Origin: Anaerolineales bacterium
GTDB taxonomy: Bacteria; Chloroflexota; Anaerolineae; 4572-78; J111
Length of the DNA stretch: 64,000 bases
Assembly (NCBI GenBank): GCA_020634855.1
Contig: JACKAU010000008.1
Coordinates: 248,001 to 312,000 of the forward strand
Direction of reading: 5' to 3'
The notes beneath the pieces are model-generated. The model searched no databases, was not told where the DNA came from, and saw only the letters and a list, made by a program, of their open reading frames with translations. Below are positions 44,859 through 53,718 of this stretch, piece after piece (position 1 is the first letter of the stretch; every line of letters starts with the position of its first letter). A program made the position numbers and the translations under genes.

Positions 44859-46537
44859 AAAAACAAGGCGATTTCGGCGTAAACGTCATCGATAGTGGCC
44901 GGATCACCGGTGAATTGTTTGCCGCCGGTTGGTTCGGCCATTTGTTGCAAAACGGTGGTATCGGCCCCGCTGCCGAAGGCAATGGTGAAGATTTTGATCG
45001 AATTGCCGCCTTCTTCTTCGCCGTTGGCGCCGATTTCCTGAAGCACCTCCTGCCAGGTTCGCACAGAGCTGGTATCTTCGCCATCCGAGAGAACGACCAC
45101 AGCGCGGATGTGCTCCGGATCGCCGTCTGTTTCTAGCTGCTGGTACGCCTCTAAGGCAGCATCATACAACGAGGTATCACCGTCTTCGATGATGCCTGAA
45201 ACACGGCGCACCAACTCCTCGCGCTTATCGGCCAGCGGCGTCAGCGGCGATAAAACAGATACCTGACTATTAAACAATACAATCTGGACCCGATCCCGGT
45301 TACTTAACTGGTTGATAAACTCGACCAGACTGTTCCGGGCCGTGTTGATTTTATCACCCGACATACTCCCTGAGGTATCAACAACCAGCGTCACATCCAC
45401 CGGGCGTTTGGCTTGCCGCCATAGATATTGCGCCCCCTCGATCACATCCGCCTCAGGTACCTCCAGCACCGTCTGCGGCTGGTTGGGATCGACGCCGTGG
45501 TCGGTATCGAGCGGGCTGCCAAGCGGAATCGACGGATCGGCCGGGCGAAACCCCAGGGCGATGGCCCGCTCCTGCTGAGGACGGTCCAATAGAAAGGCTT
45601 CAAACGCTTCGGCGGCTTCTTTTTGGGTGTCGCTGACCCAGAGGGCGTTAAGAATAACATAGGGATTATTGGTCCAAAAGGTGCCTTCTTTGGGGTAAAT
45701 GGCGACGACCGGAATTTGAGCGCTCGCGCCGGTGAGGCGTTTCGTTTCTTGCGCCACAACCAGGTTTTCATACATCACGGTGGCGCTTAAGTAAGATGGG
45801 CCGCGATTAAACATCGTATCGGCAAAAAAGCCGGTGCTGGAACCGTAGTGGATGATGCTGCTTTCGACTTGCTCCATGAACTGAGCTAGCTCCGGGCTAA
45901 GCAGATCGTCTGGCGTTAAATCGCGCTGTTTTCCGACGCCGGCGTACGCCTGCGCCAAAATCGCCACCAGACCGCTGTTGCTAAAATCAGGGTGAGTGTG
46001 CCCGAATTTGAACTCACCCCATTCTGGGTAGCCGTAAGCCGTCCAGCCCTCCTCAGAAATGGCTAATTCGCTAATGTCTGACCAGCCGATCGGTTCATTC
46101 GGCCAGCCAAGCGCTTCCGCCATCGGCTGCCACATGGCAATAACGACCGGGCTAAGAACCAGATCGGGCGGGGTTTTTGCCGCTAATTCGTTGCCGAATT
46201 TTTCCTGCCAGCGAGCTTCGGCCACCGGCAGATAAACCGACGAGGCCGGACTCCAGACCGCCGGCTGAATCTCCTCGCCGATAATGGCATTGATGGCCTC
46301 AATGGACCCCATTGGTTCAGCCTTGATAACAATGGTAGAGCCGTCGGCGGTTTTATTTTCGGCGGCATTGTATTCGGCTACTAATGGCTCCAGCCATTCT
46401 TGCTTCTCAGAGCCATAGACCAGATTGACCTCTACCTCCTTGCCGCCCACCAGCGACCCCACTGTTTCCGAGCCACAGGCAATAAGAGTGATACAGAGGA
46501 CAATAACGACGATGAATTTGTTAAATCGGCTATTCAT
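44855..46537 (-). CDS. Lipoprotein: solute-binding domain fused to a VWA domain
   Basis: 560 residues. Lipobox TLIACG (Cys about 21). Residues about 35-365 are a periplasmic-binding-protein fold (VNLVYGSEKQEWLEPLVAEY, PDFSNSGLVAILAQAY, GSSTGFFADTMF, ALGFRPADPSI). Residues about 380-555 are a von Willebrand A domain with intact MIDAS VVDTSGSMSG and VVLSDGEDTS. It is related to the neighbour at 46556-47695. VWA domains bind partner proteins or metal; the ligand of the binding domain is unknown, with phosphate or another oxyanion suggested only by location. Confidence 0.82.
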   Translation of the reverse strand: MNSRFNKFIVVIVLCITLIACGSETVGSLVGGKEVEVNLVYGSEKQEWLEPLVAEYNAAENKTADGSTIVIKAEPMGSIEAINAIIGEEIQPAVWSPASSVYLPVAEARWQEKFGNELAAKTPPDLVLSPVVIAMWQPMAEALGWPNEPIGWSDISELAISEEGWTAYGYPEWGEFKFGHTHPDFSNSGLVAILAQAYAGVGKQRDLTPDDLLSPELAQFMEQVESSIIHYGSSTGFFADTMFNRGPSYLSATVMYENLVVAQETKRLTGASAQIPVVAIYPKEGTFWTNNPYVILNALWVSDTQKEAAEAFEAFLLDRPQQERAIALGFRPADPSIPLGSPLDTDHGVDPNQPQTVLEVPEADVIEGAQYLWRQAKRPVDVTLVVDTSGSMSGDKINTARNSLVEFINQLSNRDRVQIVLFNSQVSVLSPLTPLADKREELVRRVSGIIEDGDTSLYDAALEAYQQLETDGDPEHIRAVVVLSDGEDTSSVRTWQEVLQEIGANGEEEGGNSIKIFTIAFGSGADTTVLQQMAEPTGGKQFTGDPATIDDVYAEIALFF

Positions 46538-46555
46538 GATGGTTCTCTAGGATCG

Positions 46556-47695
46556 CTAGCGATGATTTCGGTTCCAAAAATTGATGAGCGTGTTTAAGAC
46601 CTCGCCGGAGGGGAGTTCAACCTCGGCGGGAAGATCGGTTTTGAGGCCATTGGCGGCATAACGGTTAAAGGGGCTATCGGGCGTATCCAGGGCAATGTTG
46701 GGGTTAGCCGGTCGAAAGCCAAGCGCCAAAGCTTTTTCCTGGACCGGCTGGCTGAGCAAATAGTCAATAAACTGCCGAGCGGCATCCGCTTTGTCCGAGG
46801 TTACCCAATCGGCATGCAGGACGCAAAACGGATGGTCGCTGAGAACCGTGGCCGGCGGATAATAGACGCGCAGTTCACCGTATCGCCCCGCTGCATTTTC
46901 AATCTGCTCGATAGCCGTCGACTCGTACACGGCAACCATATCATATTTACTTGGCCCAAAAGCAACGATTTCCTGCATGAAAGTGCCGGTACTGTCGCCG
47001 ACGGTGGTGAATTTGCCAAACTCCTTGAACCACTGAGCGTACTCATCAGCGATGATATCGGCGGTTGATAAACCGGTCACTTTATCGAAATAATCATAAG
47101 TGATCAACAGCAGCGCCATCAGGCCGCTGTTCGATTTGTTGGGATCGGTCTGGCCAAACTTAAAGAAGCCCCACTCCGGATGGTTATAGGCTGCCCAACC
47201 TTGGGGATTGACCACGGCGGACTGCAACTGCTCCCACATATCGGCGTCCGGGTTATCCAGCCAGCCCAGCGCTTCGGCCCGCTCCTGCCAGGCGACCAGC
47301 ACCAACGGCGTACTGACCACCGAACGACAGTCCTCTGCTCCGATCATATTGACGACGGGCGTTCCGGCTTCCGCCTCTGTCTGATCGTGCAATATTGAAA
47401 TTTGCAGTGAACTGGCCGGGCTGATCAGATCCGGCTGCCGCGAGTCGTCCAGCACTGAGAGGTAGATTTCACGCGACCCCATCTTTTCAAATTCCAATTG
47501 GATCGGCCGGCCGTTGACCGATCCGGCAAAGCCGGAACTAATGTCAGTTAGCCAAGCGTCTTTTTCTGTTGAATAAAGAACAGAGAGGATAATGGGGTCG
47601 TTATTAACCAGCAGCGACCGGGCCAGAAACATACCGGCCACAATCACTGCGGCGATGATAATAATGCCGAAGAAAAGGAGTTTATTTGATTGCAT
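46556..47695 (-). CDS. Membrane-anchored extracellular solute-binding protein
   Basis: 379 residues. An uncleaved-looking N-terminal helix (LLFFGIIIIAAVIVAGMFLA), then a binding-protein fold parallel to the N-terminal part of the next gene: LSVLYSTEKDAWLTDISSGF, NKSNSGLMALLLITYDYF, GDSTGTFMQEIVAF, ALGFRPANPNIALDTPD. The two are paralogues from tandem duplication, only one having the VWA domain. The gap between them is 18 bp, so they are co-transcribed. Ligand unknown. Confidence 0.8.
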   Translation of the reverse strand: MQSNKLLFFGIIIIAAVIVAGMFLARSLLVNNDPIILSVLYSTEKDAWLTDISSGFAGSVNGRPIQLEFEKMGSREIYLSVLDDSRQPDLISPASSLQISILHDQTEAEAGTPVVNMIGAEDCRSVVSTPLVLVAWQERAEALGWLDNPDADMWEQLQSAVVNPQGWAAYNHPEWGFFKFGQTDPNKSNSGLMALLLITYDYFDKVTGLSTADIIADEYAQWFKEFGKFTTVGDSTGTFMQEIVAFGPSKYDMVAVYESTAIEQIENAAGRYGELRVYYPPATVLSDHPFCVLHADWVTSDKADAARQFIDYLLSQPVQEKALALGFRPANPNIALDTPDSPFNRYAANGLKTDLPAEVELPSGEVLNTLINFWNRNHR

Positions 47696-47778
47696 AATGA
47701 AGTTTTAACAGACTTAACCAACCAAACCTATCCAACCAACCATCCCATTAACTAACCATCCAACTAACCTACTTACTA

Positions 47779-48474
47779 TCAATCCTGCAAGGTTGGCATA
47801 TCTTTAATTTCCACACTACCGTTCAGTTCGATCATTTGGCCGGTCACCATGAAGATGACGCGCTCACAAATGTTAACCACACGGTCACCGGTGCGCTCTA
47901 AATTATGGGCAGCCCACAGGAGATAGGTGGCTTGATCGGTCACACGGGTATCGCTAATGATAAGCTGGAGCAAAGCTTTGAAGATTTGGTTGTACTGCTC
48001 ATCAAGGTCGTCATCGCGTTTGGCAATCTGTTTAGCCAGATCAATATCGCGATGGACAAACGCATCCAGGGCATCGCGCAACATTTGGCAGGCGTCAGCC
48101 GCCATAATCTTAAACTCTTCAAGCGATTTAATTAGGCGGGCCTCGCCGATTAACAAATTGATTTTGGCGATCCCTTTAGCGTAGTCGCCGACCCGCTCCA
48201 AGTCGGTAATAATTTCCAGTATCGCCGCGATGATGCGCAGGTCGCCGGCTGCCGGCTGTTGGGTGGCAATCAACGTGAGCGCACTGCTCTCGATGGCGAA
48301 TCGTTTTTCATTAACGCGATTATCCCAGTCGATAATCCGGCGCGCCCCCTCCGTATCACGTTGTTCGAGTACATGGATGGCGTCATTGATACCGCCCTCG
48401 ACCATACTGCCCAAAATTAAGACTTCGTCCTGGAGACGATTTAAGCTACGGGTATACTCATGCCTGATAGCCAT
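47779..48474 (-). CDS. phoU: Phosphate transport regulator PhoU, copy 1
   Basis: 231 residues of two PhoU three-helix repeats; metal-site-like stretches NEKRFAIESSALTLIATQQP and DLERVGDYAKGIAKI (first repeat), HNLERTGDRVVNICERV (second). PhoU links the Pst transporter to PhoR and damps Pho signalling. A strong GGAGG precedes the ATG. A second copy is at 57016-57696. Confidence 0.9.
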   Translation of the reverse strand: MAIRHEYTRSLNRLQDEVLILGSMVEGGINDAIHVLEQRDTEGARRIIDWDNRVNEKRFAIESSALTLIATQQPAAGDLRIIAAILEIITDLERVGDYAKGIAKINLLIGEARLIKSLEEFKIMAADACQMLRDALDAFVHRDIDLAKQIAKRDDDLDEQYNQIFKALLQLIISDTRVTDQATYLLWAAHNLERTGDRVVNICERVIFMVTGQMIELNGSVEIKDMPTLQD

Positions 48475-48563
48475 TTTTGACCTCCTGATAAAGCTGCAAA
48501 AATATGAGTGGCTTCAAAATAGTACTTAATTCAAGTTACTGCCTTTATATCCAGATCGAGGCG

Positions 48564-48623
48564 TAGGAAGTAGGGATTAAGGGTAAAAATTTATAGCTTC
48601 CTACTTCATTACTTCTTACGTCC
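48564..48623. repeat. Heptanucleotide repeat cluster between arsC and phoU
   Basis: TAGGAAG, TAGGGAT, TAAGGGT in phase at 48564-48584 and GCTTCCT, ACTTCAT, TACTTCT, TACGTCC at 48596-48623. The arms are partly complementary. Third cluster of this type in the window. Confidence 0.65.
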
Positions 48624-48630
48624 TGCGTGG

Positions 48631-49056
48631 TTAGGCTTGCTGATTGAGATAATTTAATACCCGCTCTCTAATATCATCGCGCACCTGTTGAAAAACTGCA
48701 AATATTTCCTGGTCAGTTCCGGTAGCTTTGGCCGGATCGGGGAAGCCAATATGGGTCACGTTACCGGAGCCAAGCCAGAGCGGGCAATTTTCGGCGGCAT
48801 CGTCACAGACCGTAATGACTTGGTCTAAGGCCATATCGCGGAACTCGTCCGTCGATTTGGAGCGATTTTCTGCGAGATCAATTCCCAGATCAGACATCGC
48901 TTTGATGGCCAGTGGATGAACATAACCGCTCGGGTCTGTCCCGGCTGAGTAAGCCTGCCAGGTGTCTCCAAGGTAGTGATTGATTAATCCTTCGGCCATC
49001 TGGCTTCGACAGGAATTGCCGGTGCATAGAATTAAAACCTGCTTTTTGGTCATCAT
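48631..49056 (-). CDS. arsC: Arsenate reductase (LMW-phosphatase type, thioredoxin-coupled)
   Basis: 141 residues. Catalytic loop CTGNSCRSQMAEG (Cys about 11), Asp in FPDPAKATG, and the second redox Cys pair around VCDDAAENCP (about 79-88), as in thioredoxin-coupled ArsC. It reduces arsenate to arsenite. Its place between pstB and phoU is meaningful: arsenate enters through Pst as a phosphate mimic. No arsenite efflux gene is close by unless the SBF transporter at 3.5 kb serves. Confidence 0.87.
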   Translation of the reverse strand: MMTKKQVLILCTGNSCRSQMAEGLINHYLGDTWQAYSAGTDPSGYVHPLAIKAMSDLGIDLAENRSKSTDEFRDMALDQVITVCDDAAENCPLWLGSGNVTHIGFPDPAKATGTDQEIFAVFQQVRDDIRERVLNYLNQQA

Positions 49057-49165
49057 TTACCTCAACCATTGAGTTCAAATTACATAGTAAAGTTATTGAA
49101 ACGGATCGTCAACGGAGACGAATTGTGGGCTAATGCATCATGGCGAAGTACGACTATGGGTCGTC

Positions 49166-49208
49166 CGCAGTAACGGCTTTTGTGGCAGTAACTAAAGCCG
49201 TTACTGCG
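49166..49208. repeat. Perfect 15-bp inverted repeat after pstB
   Basis: CGCAGTAACGGCTTT (49166-49180) and AAAGCCGTTACTGCG (49194-49208) with a 13-base loop, between pstB and arsC. No T-run follows on either strand, so mRNA stabilisation or a mobile hairpin is likelier than termination. Confidence 0.6.
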
Positions 49209-49298
49209 AACCAGGGAGTTGCGTTGTATCGACTCAGGCGACTGACACTTTTATTCACCGCGATTAAGTGCCAGTCATCTGGACGGTAGAATAAATAT

Positions 49299-50096
49299 CT
49301 AGCCAAAACGACCGGTGATATAATCTTCGGTGCGTTTGTCTTTGGGGTTGGTGAAAAGCTGATCGGTTTCGCCATATTCAACCAACTCGCCGGCCCGGTC
49401 GCTCTTATCCATCAGGTAATAAGCGGTGTAATCAGAGGCGCGGGCGGCTTGCTGCATGTTGTGGGTAACAATGACGATGGTGTAATTTTTGACCAATTCG
49501 CGCATCAGATCTTCGATCTTAAGGGTAGCAATCGGATCAAGCGCCGAGCAAGGTTCGTCCATTAAGATAATTTCGGGTTGGGTGGCGATGGCGCGGGCAA
49601 TACAGAGCCGCTGCTGCTGGCCCCCGGACAGGCCCAGGCCACTCTGATCCAGTTTATCTTTAACTTCCTCCCACAGCGCCGCCGAGCGGAGCGACTGCTC
49701 GACCAACTCTTTCATATTGCCTTTGAACCCATTGATTTTGGCCCCCCAGGCAATATTGTCGTAGATGCTTTTGGGAAAGGGATTGGGTTTCTGAAACACC
49801 ATCCCGATCCGGCGTCGGACTTCCACCGGATCGACATCGGGATCGTACAAATTTTTGCCGCGAAATAAGATCCGGCCTTCGACCCGTCCCCCCGGGATCA
49901 AATCATTCATCCGGTTGAGGGAGCGCAGCACGGTACTTTTACCGCACCCGGACGGGCCAATAAAAGCCGTAATCTTTTTTTCTTGCAGCTTCAAGTTGAC
50001 ACCTTTGACCGCTCGAAAACTGCCGTAGTAACAGTGAACATCTTGTAAATCCAGGGCATATTTCCCGTTGGAAGTAGGTGTGCCATTTGTGCTCAT
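49299..50096 (-). CDS. pstB: Phosphate ABC transporter ATP-binding protein
   Basis: 265 residues: Walker A GPSGCGKST, signature LSGGQQQRLCIARAIA, Walker B IILMDEPCSALDP, and the PstB-specific VFQKPNPFPKSIYDN. It powers phosphate import. It overlaps the end of pstA by four bases, so the two are translationally coupled. Confidence 0.95.
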   Translation of the reverse strand: MSTNGTPTSNGKYALDLQDVHCYYGSFRAVKGVNLKLQEKKITAFIGPSGCGKSTVLRSLNRMNDLIPGGRVEGRILFRGKNLYDPDVDPVEVRRRIGMVFQKPNPFPKSIYDNIAWGAKINGFKGNMKELVEQSLRSAALWEEVKDKLDQSGLGLSGGQQQRLCIARAIATQPEIILMDEPCSALDPIATLKIEDLMRELVKNYTIVIVTHNMQQAARASDYTAYYLMDKSDRAGELVEYGETDQLFTNPKDKRTEDYITGRFG

Positions 50097-52255
50097 GATA
50101 ATCTCCGGCTGTAGCGATTCCGTAATAGAACCGCCGATGCATTTAACGTTAATAGTAAGATGAGTAGAACGATAATCGCCGCCGCTGCGATGTTACGAAA
50201 TTCCGCTTGCGGGCGGGAGGTCCATTGATAAATTTGAATAGGCAGAACCGTAAATTTTGAAAACGGGCCTGTGGGATCAACGGTGATAAACGTAGAAGCG
50301 CCAATCACCACCAGTGGGGCTGTTTCCCCGATAGCGCGGGACATCGCCAAAATATTACCGGTCAAAATACCGGGAATAGCACTCGGTAAGACGTGGCTCC
50401 AAATGGTTTGCCAGCGGGTTGCGCCCAGACCCATACCGGCCTGACGTAACGAGTTAGGTACGGCTCGAATGGCTTCCTGAGCATTGATGATAATCAAAGG
50501 CAAAATCAACAAAGCCAGGGTCAAACTGGCCGAAATAATCGTCCGGCCGTTCGCTGTGGTGGGATCGGATACGCCAAAGAGCATCCCGCTCGTAATCGGC
50601 TCGATGGCCCGCACAAAGATGGCCAAACCTAAGATCCCGTAGATGATAGACGGCACCCCGGCCAAGTTATTGATGTTGGTTTGGATAATGGCGTTGATCC
50701 GCCGCAGCGTGGGGTTAGCGACCATAATGGCGTACTCTTCCAGGTAAATGGCCGCACCTACGCCAACGGGCAGCGCCACAAGAATGGTAATGGCAATGAC
50801 CCACAGGGTGCCAAACAACGCGGTGCGAATACCCGCTAATTCCGGCGTACTCGACTGCGGCGTCACCAGAAACGCAGGCGTCAGCCAACTGCGCCACTGA
50901 AGCTCACCCTGGGGGATTGCGGCGACGGTTTCTTCAATTTCAGCTCGGTCGAAAATCGACTCGGTCAACTCCCAACTCTGAACCACCTGCTGTTCGACTA
51001 CCCGCTCAAGCACCAAGTCAACCAATTCCGGCTGAGATCGTTCGACCAGCGGCGCTTCAGCATCAAAGCGGCGCAGCAAACCCGTAGACAAATTCGCCTT
51101 CAGAATTTCGATCAATTCCGGTTCAGTTAACGCTTCTAACTGGCGATCAAAAACCGTTTCGGCGAAAAAGTCGAGCGTCCCACTGTCGGCTCCGGGAATG
51201 AATCGTTCAATCGGCTCATTGGGCCAGTCCGGATTGACCTCCGACCACGTTTCGGCGCTCGTAAAAATCTGGCGAAGTTCGTCTTTGGTGACGTTTTCAA
51301 GGAACGTGTTTTCCGAACTAACTACAACGGCTAAGGCATCAGTTCCGACACGAAACTCAACCGGGGTTCGTTTATTACTTTCACATGCCTCAATTTCAGC
51401 TCGATTAATAGGCCGACTGGCGTTAGAAATACCCGTGGTCATATCTTCGCAGAACGCTCTAAAGCCGGCGGTCGTCCCAGTTTGTTGCAGGTCAAGTCCT
51501 CCCTGAAATCCGGCCCGGCGAAATTGAATAGCCAGTTGACGGGTCAGCGGATAGACAGTTGAACTGCCCGATATGCTAATATCGTGGTCGCTGACTTCCG
51601 CAGGATTGGCTGTATAAGCTTGCAGGGCGTCCGCCTGTTCACCGGCGGCGGCGGACCAAGCCGTGGTTGCTTCATTTAACAGATCGTCTGAGATGGGGAA
51701 ATAGCCCACCTCTTCGATCACCGAATTCACGTTGGTTAGGTAGTAATCGACAAAGGCGCCAATGGCCGGATTTTCCCGCATAACATCAGCCGCCGAATAA
51801 ATGAAGAGCGGACGAGCCAGCGGATAATCACCACTCTCAGCCGTCTCCCGGGAGGGAGCTTGCCCGTCAACAGAGATAGCCTTCAGCTTATCACGATTAT
51901 CATTGTAATAGGCATAACCGAAAAACCCAATAGCGTTTGGATTACCCTCAATGCCATCGACCAACTCGTTATCATCTTCACTTGAAACGGTGCCGGACGA
52001 AGACAACATCTGATTCTCTTCCATGGCCAGAACCAGACTGTTCGGATCAACTTTATTTTGGATGGCTACATAACCAAAGGCCCCATTGATAATGTTGTAA
52101 AGTAGAGCTATCAGGGCCAAAATGGCTAAAATCGTAGCGATCTGAAAGGAAACCCGCCAGACTAAACCACCCCGTTTACGATTTTCAATAAAATGTTTTA
52201 GGTTATCACCCTCAGGATATTGACCGATATCAGAGGGCTGAGTCTCTTGGCTCAT
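50093..52255 (-). CDS. pstA: PstA permease with an inserted, circularly permuted PstS-like domain
   Basis: 720 residues; ordinary PstA is about 300. Order: TM helix about 34-62; residues 82-197 match the C-terminal half of the neighbouring PstS (GNPNAIGFFGYAYYN, YPLARPLFIYS, YYLTNVNSVIEEVGYFP); a linker 198-222; residues 223-372 match the N-terminal half (ISGSSTVYPLTRQ, ISNASRPINRAEIEAC, EFRVGTDALAVVVS, RFIPGADSGTLDFF); a loop 373-475; then the permease core 476-716 with the EAIRAVPNSLRQAGMGLGAT coupling loop. So a whole phosphate-binding domain, halves swapped, sits in the first outer loop. The start overlaps the pstC stop by four bases. Confidence 0.9.
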   Translation of the reverse strand: MSQETQPSDIGQYPEGDNLKHFIENRKRGGLVWRVSFQIATILAILALIALLYNIINGAFGYVAIQNKVDPNSLVLAMEENQMLSSSGTVSSEDDNELVDGIEGNPNAIGFFGYAYYNDNRDKLKAISVDGQAPSRETAESGDYPLARPLFIYSAADVMRENPAIGAFVDYYLTNVNSVIEEVGYFPISDDLLNEATTAWSAAAGEQADALQAYTANPAEVSDHDISISGSSTVYPLTRQLAIQFRRAGFQGGLDLQQTGTTAGFRAFCEDMTTGISNASRPINRAEIEACESNKRTPVEFRVGTDALAVVVSSENTFLENVTKDELRQIFTSAETWSEVNPDWPNEPIERFIPGADSGTLDFFAETVFDRQLEALTEPELIEILKANLSTGLLRRFDAEAPLVERSQPELVDLVLERVVEQQVVQSWELTESIFDRAEIEETVAAIPQGELQWRSWLTPAFLVTPQSSTPELAGIRTALFGTLWVIAITILVALPVGVGAAIYLEEYAIMVANPTLRRINAIIQTNINNLAGVPSIIYGILGLAIFVRAIEPITSGMLFGVSDPTTANGRTIISASLTLALLILPLIIINAQEAIRAVPNSLRQAGMGLGATRWQTIWSHVLPSAIPGILTGNILAMSRAIGETAPLVVIGASTFITVDPTGPFSKFTVLPIQIYQWTSRPQAEFRNIAAAAIIVLLILLLTLNASAVLLRNRYSRRLS

Positions 52256-53211
52256 TCGTATTCCTCCCGGAAGTGGGCGACCACATAGCGGCTGATAATA
52301 TTAAGGACAAGGGTTATACAAAATAGGACCAAACCAATGGCGAAGATACTATTGTAATCAATAGAGTCGTAACTCAAATCACCGCCGCTGATCCGGACAA
52401 TGTGACCCGTCATTGTTTCCGCCGCGTTAAAGGGGTTAAACGTGAAGTTAGGCCCAGCTCCGGCCGCGATGGCCACAATCATCGTCTCGCCGATAGCCCG
52501 CGAAATCGCGACAATAAAGGCGGCGGCGATACCGGAAGTGGCCGCCGGCAGCACGATCCTTGTAGCCGTTTCCAATTTGGTGGCGCCTAAACCAAAGGCG
52601 GCCTGGCGTAGCGAGTCGGGTACAGCGCTCAAAGCATCCTCCGCCATAGAACTAACCAGCGGTAAAATGAGAATACCGACTACAATCCCGGCGGCGGCCG
52701 TGTTATAGATTTGAACAACGTCATCTCCAAAAATCTCTCTGAGAACCGGCGTCATCAACGTGAGAGCAAAGTAGCCGTAAACGACCGTTGGAATACCGGC
52801 CAACACTTCCAAAACCGGCTTGAGGATACTGCGGACCCGCAGCGACGCATACTCGCTCAAATAAATTGCCACCGCCAATCCTAAAGGTAACGCCACCACC
52901 ATAGCAATAGTGGTGACCATAAATGTGGCGTTCATCAAGGCCCAAATTCCAAATTTTCCGATAGCCGGCTGCCAGACGGTTCCGGTGAAAAACTCCGTCA
53001 ACGATACCCCCCCAGAGGTAAAGAAGAGCAGCGACTCTTTAGCCAGAACAAAAACAATACCTATAGTTGTTAATATCGAAACCGCGCCACATACAAACAG
53101 AAATGTCTCAATCAACGTTTCCCCAACACGGGGGTGCTTGCGGAGTTGAGTTTTGATGTCGACGTCGGTTTGTGAAGTGACTTCAGGTCTACTCGATGCC
53201 CCTACTGCCAT
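52252..53211 (-). CDS. pstC: Phosphate ABC transporter permease
   Basis: 319 residues with six transmembrane helices and the coupling loop DALSAVPDSLRQAAFGLGAT. EVLAGIPTVVYGYFAL is a PstC block. Normal length with no inserted binding domain, unlike its partner PstA. GGGAGG precedes the ATG. It overlaps pstA by ATGA. Confidence 0.94.
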   Translation of the reverse strand: MAVGASSRPEVTSQTDVDIKTQLRKHPRVGETLIETFLFVCGAVSILTTIGIVFVLAKESLLFFTSGGVSLTEFFTGTVWQPAIGKFGIWALMNATFMVTTIAMVVALPLGLAVAIYLSEYASLRVRSILKPVLEVLAGIPTVVYGYFALTLMTPVLREIFGDDVVQIYNTAAAGIVVGILILPLVSSMAEDALSAVPDSLRQAAFGLGATKLETATRIVLPAATSGIAAAFIVAISRAIGETMIVAIAAGAGPNFTFNPFNAAETMTGHIVRISGGDLSYDSIDYNSIFAIGLVLFCITLVLNIISRYVVAHFREEYE

Positions 53212-53718
53212 TAAATTCGAACCTCCCTTAAAAATAAAGATTGTGGGACAAACTCAAGCTTGTCCTACGGCAATTTCCATTCCCGGCGTTGTTCCCCGGA
53301 AATCGTCGCACTCCTCTGTAAATAGCGTGGCAGACGGGGACATTCAGTGCCTCCCTGTTTCTATCTCACGCCTTTTAAACCAATATAAAAAGATTGAGAA
53401 ATAAGATGCAAATCTGCTCTATCTTACTATATTGTATAGGGTGAAACCAAAATTGAATAGTTAGAATAAGTGCTGTTATTACTATAGGACAAATCGCTAA
53501 TTTGTCCGTCTCGTCATAGACAGAAATCGGTCAATTTAGCAAAATGTCCTACGAACGGCGCATGGTCTTAATCTTTTTTCATTATTATCTGAGTTATGCT
53601 CTGAGTTCGAAAATCCAAATTTTACTTTGCGCTTGTGTACGGTGGGAAGAGATACAATCAATCAGTCTCTTCCCACCGCACTGTTTATTCCGCTAATTTC
53701 TTAGACGGCTGCTTCGGC
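53212..53718. other. pstS-pstC spacer
   Basis: 507 bp without a gene. It contains two short similar hairpins built on GGACAAA/TTGTCC (around 53248-53267 and 53486-53507) and the strong hairpin at 53641-53677 just after pstS. No clear second promoter for pstC was recognised. Confidence 0.4.
53641..53677 (-). terminator. Stable hairpin after pstS
   Basis: GGTGGGAAGAGA (53641-53652) and TCTCTTCCCACC (53666-53677), 12 bp perfect, about 40 bp after the pstS stop. No T-run follows on the minus strand, so partial termination or 3'-end protection giving more PstS than permease is the likely effect. Confidence 0.5.
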
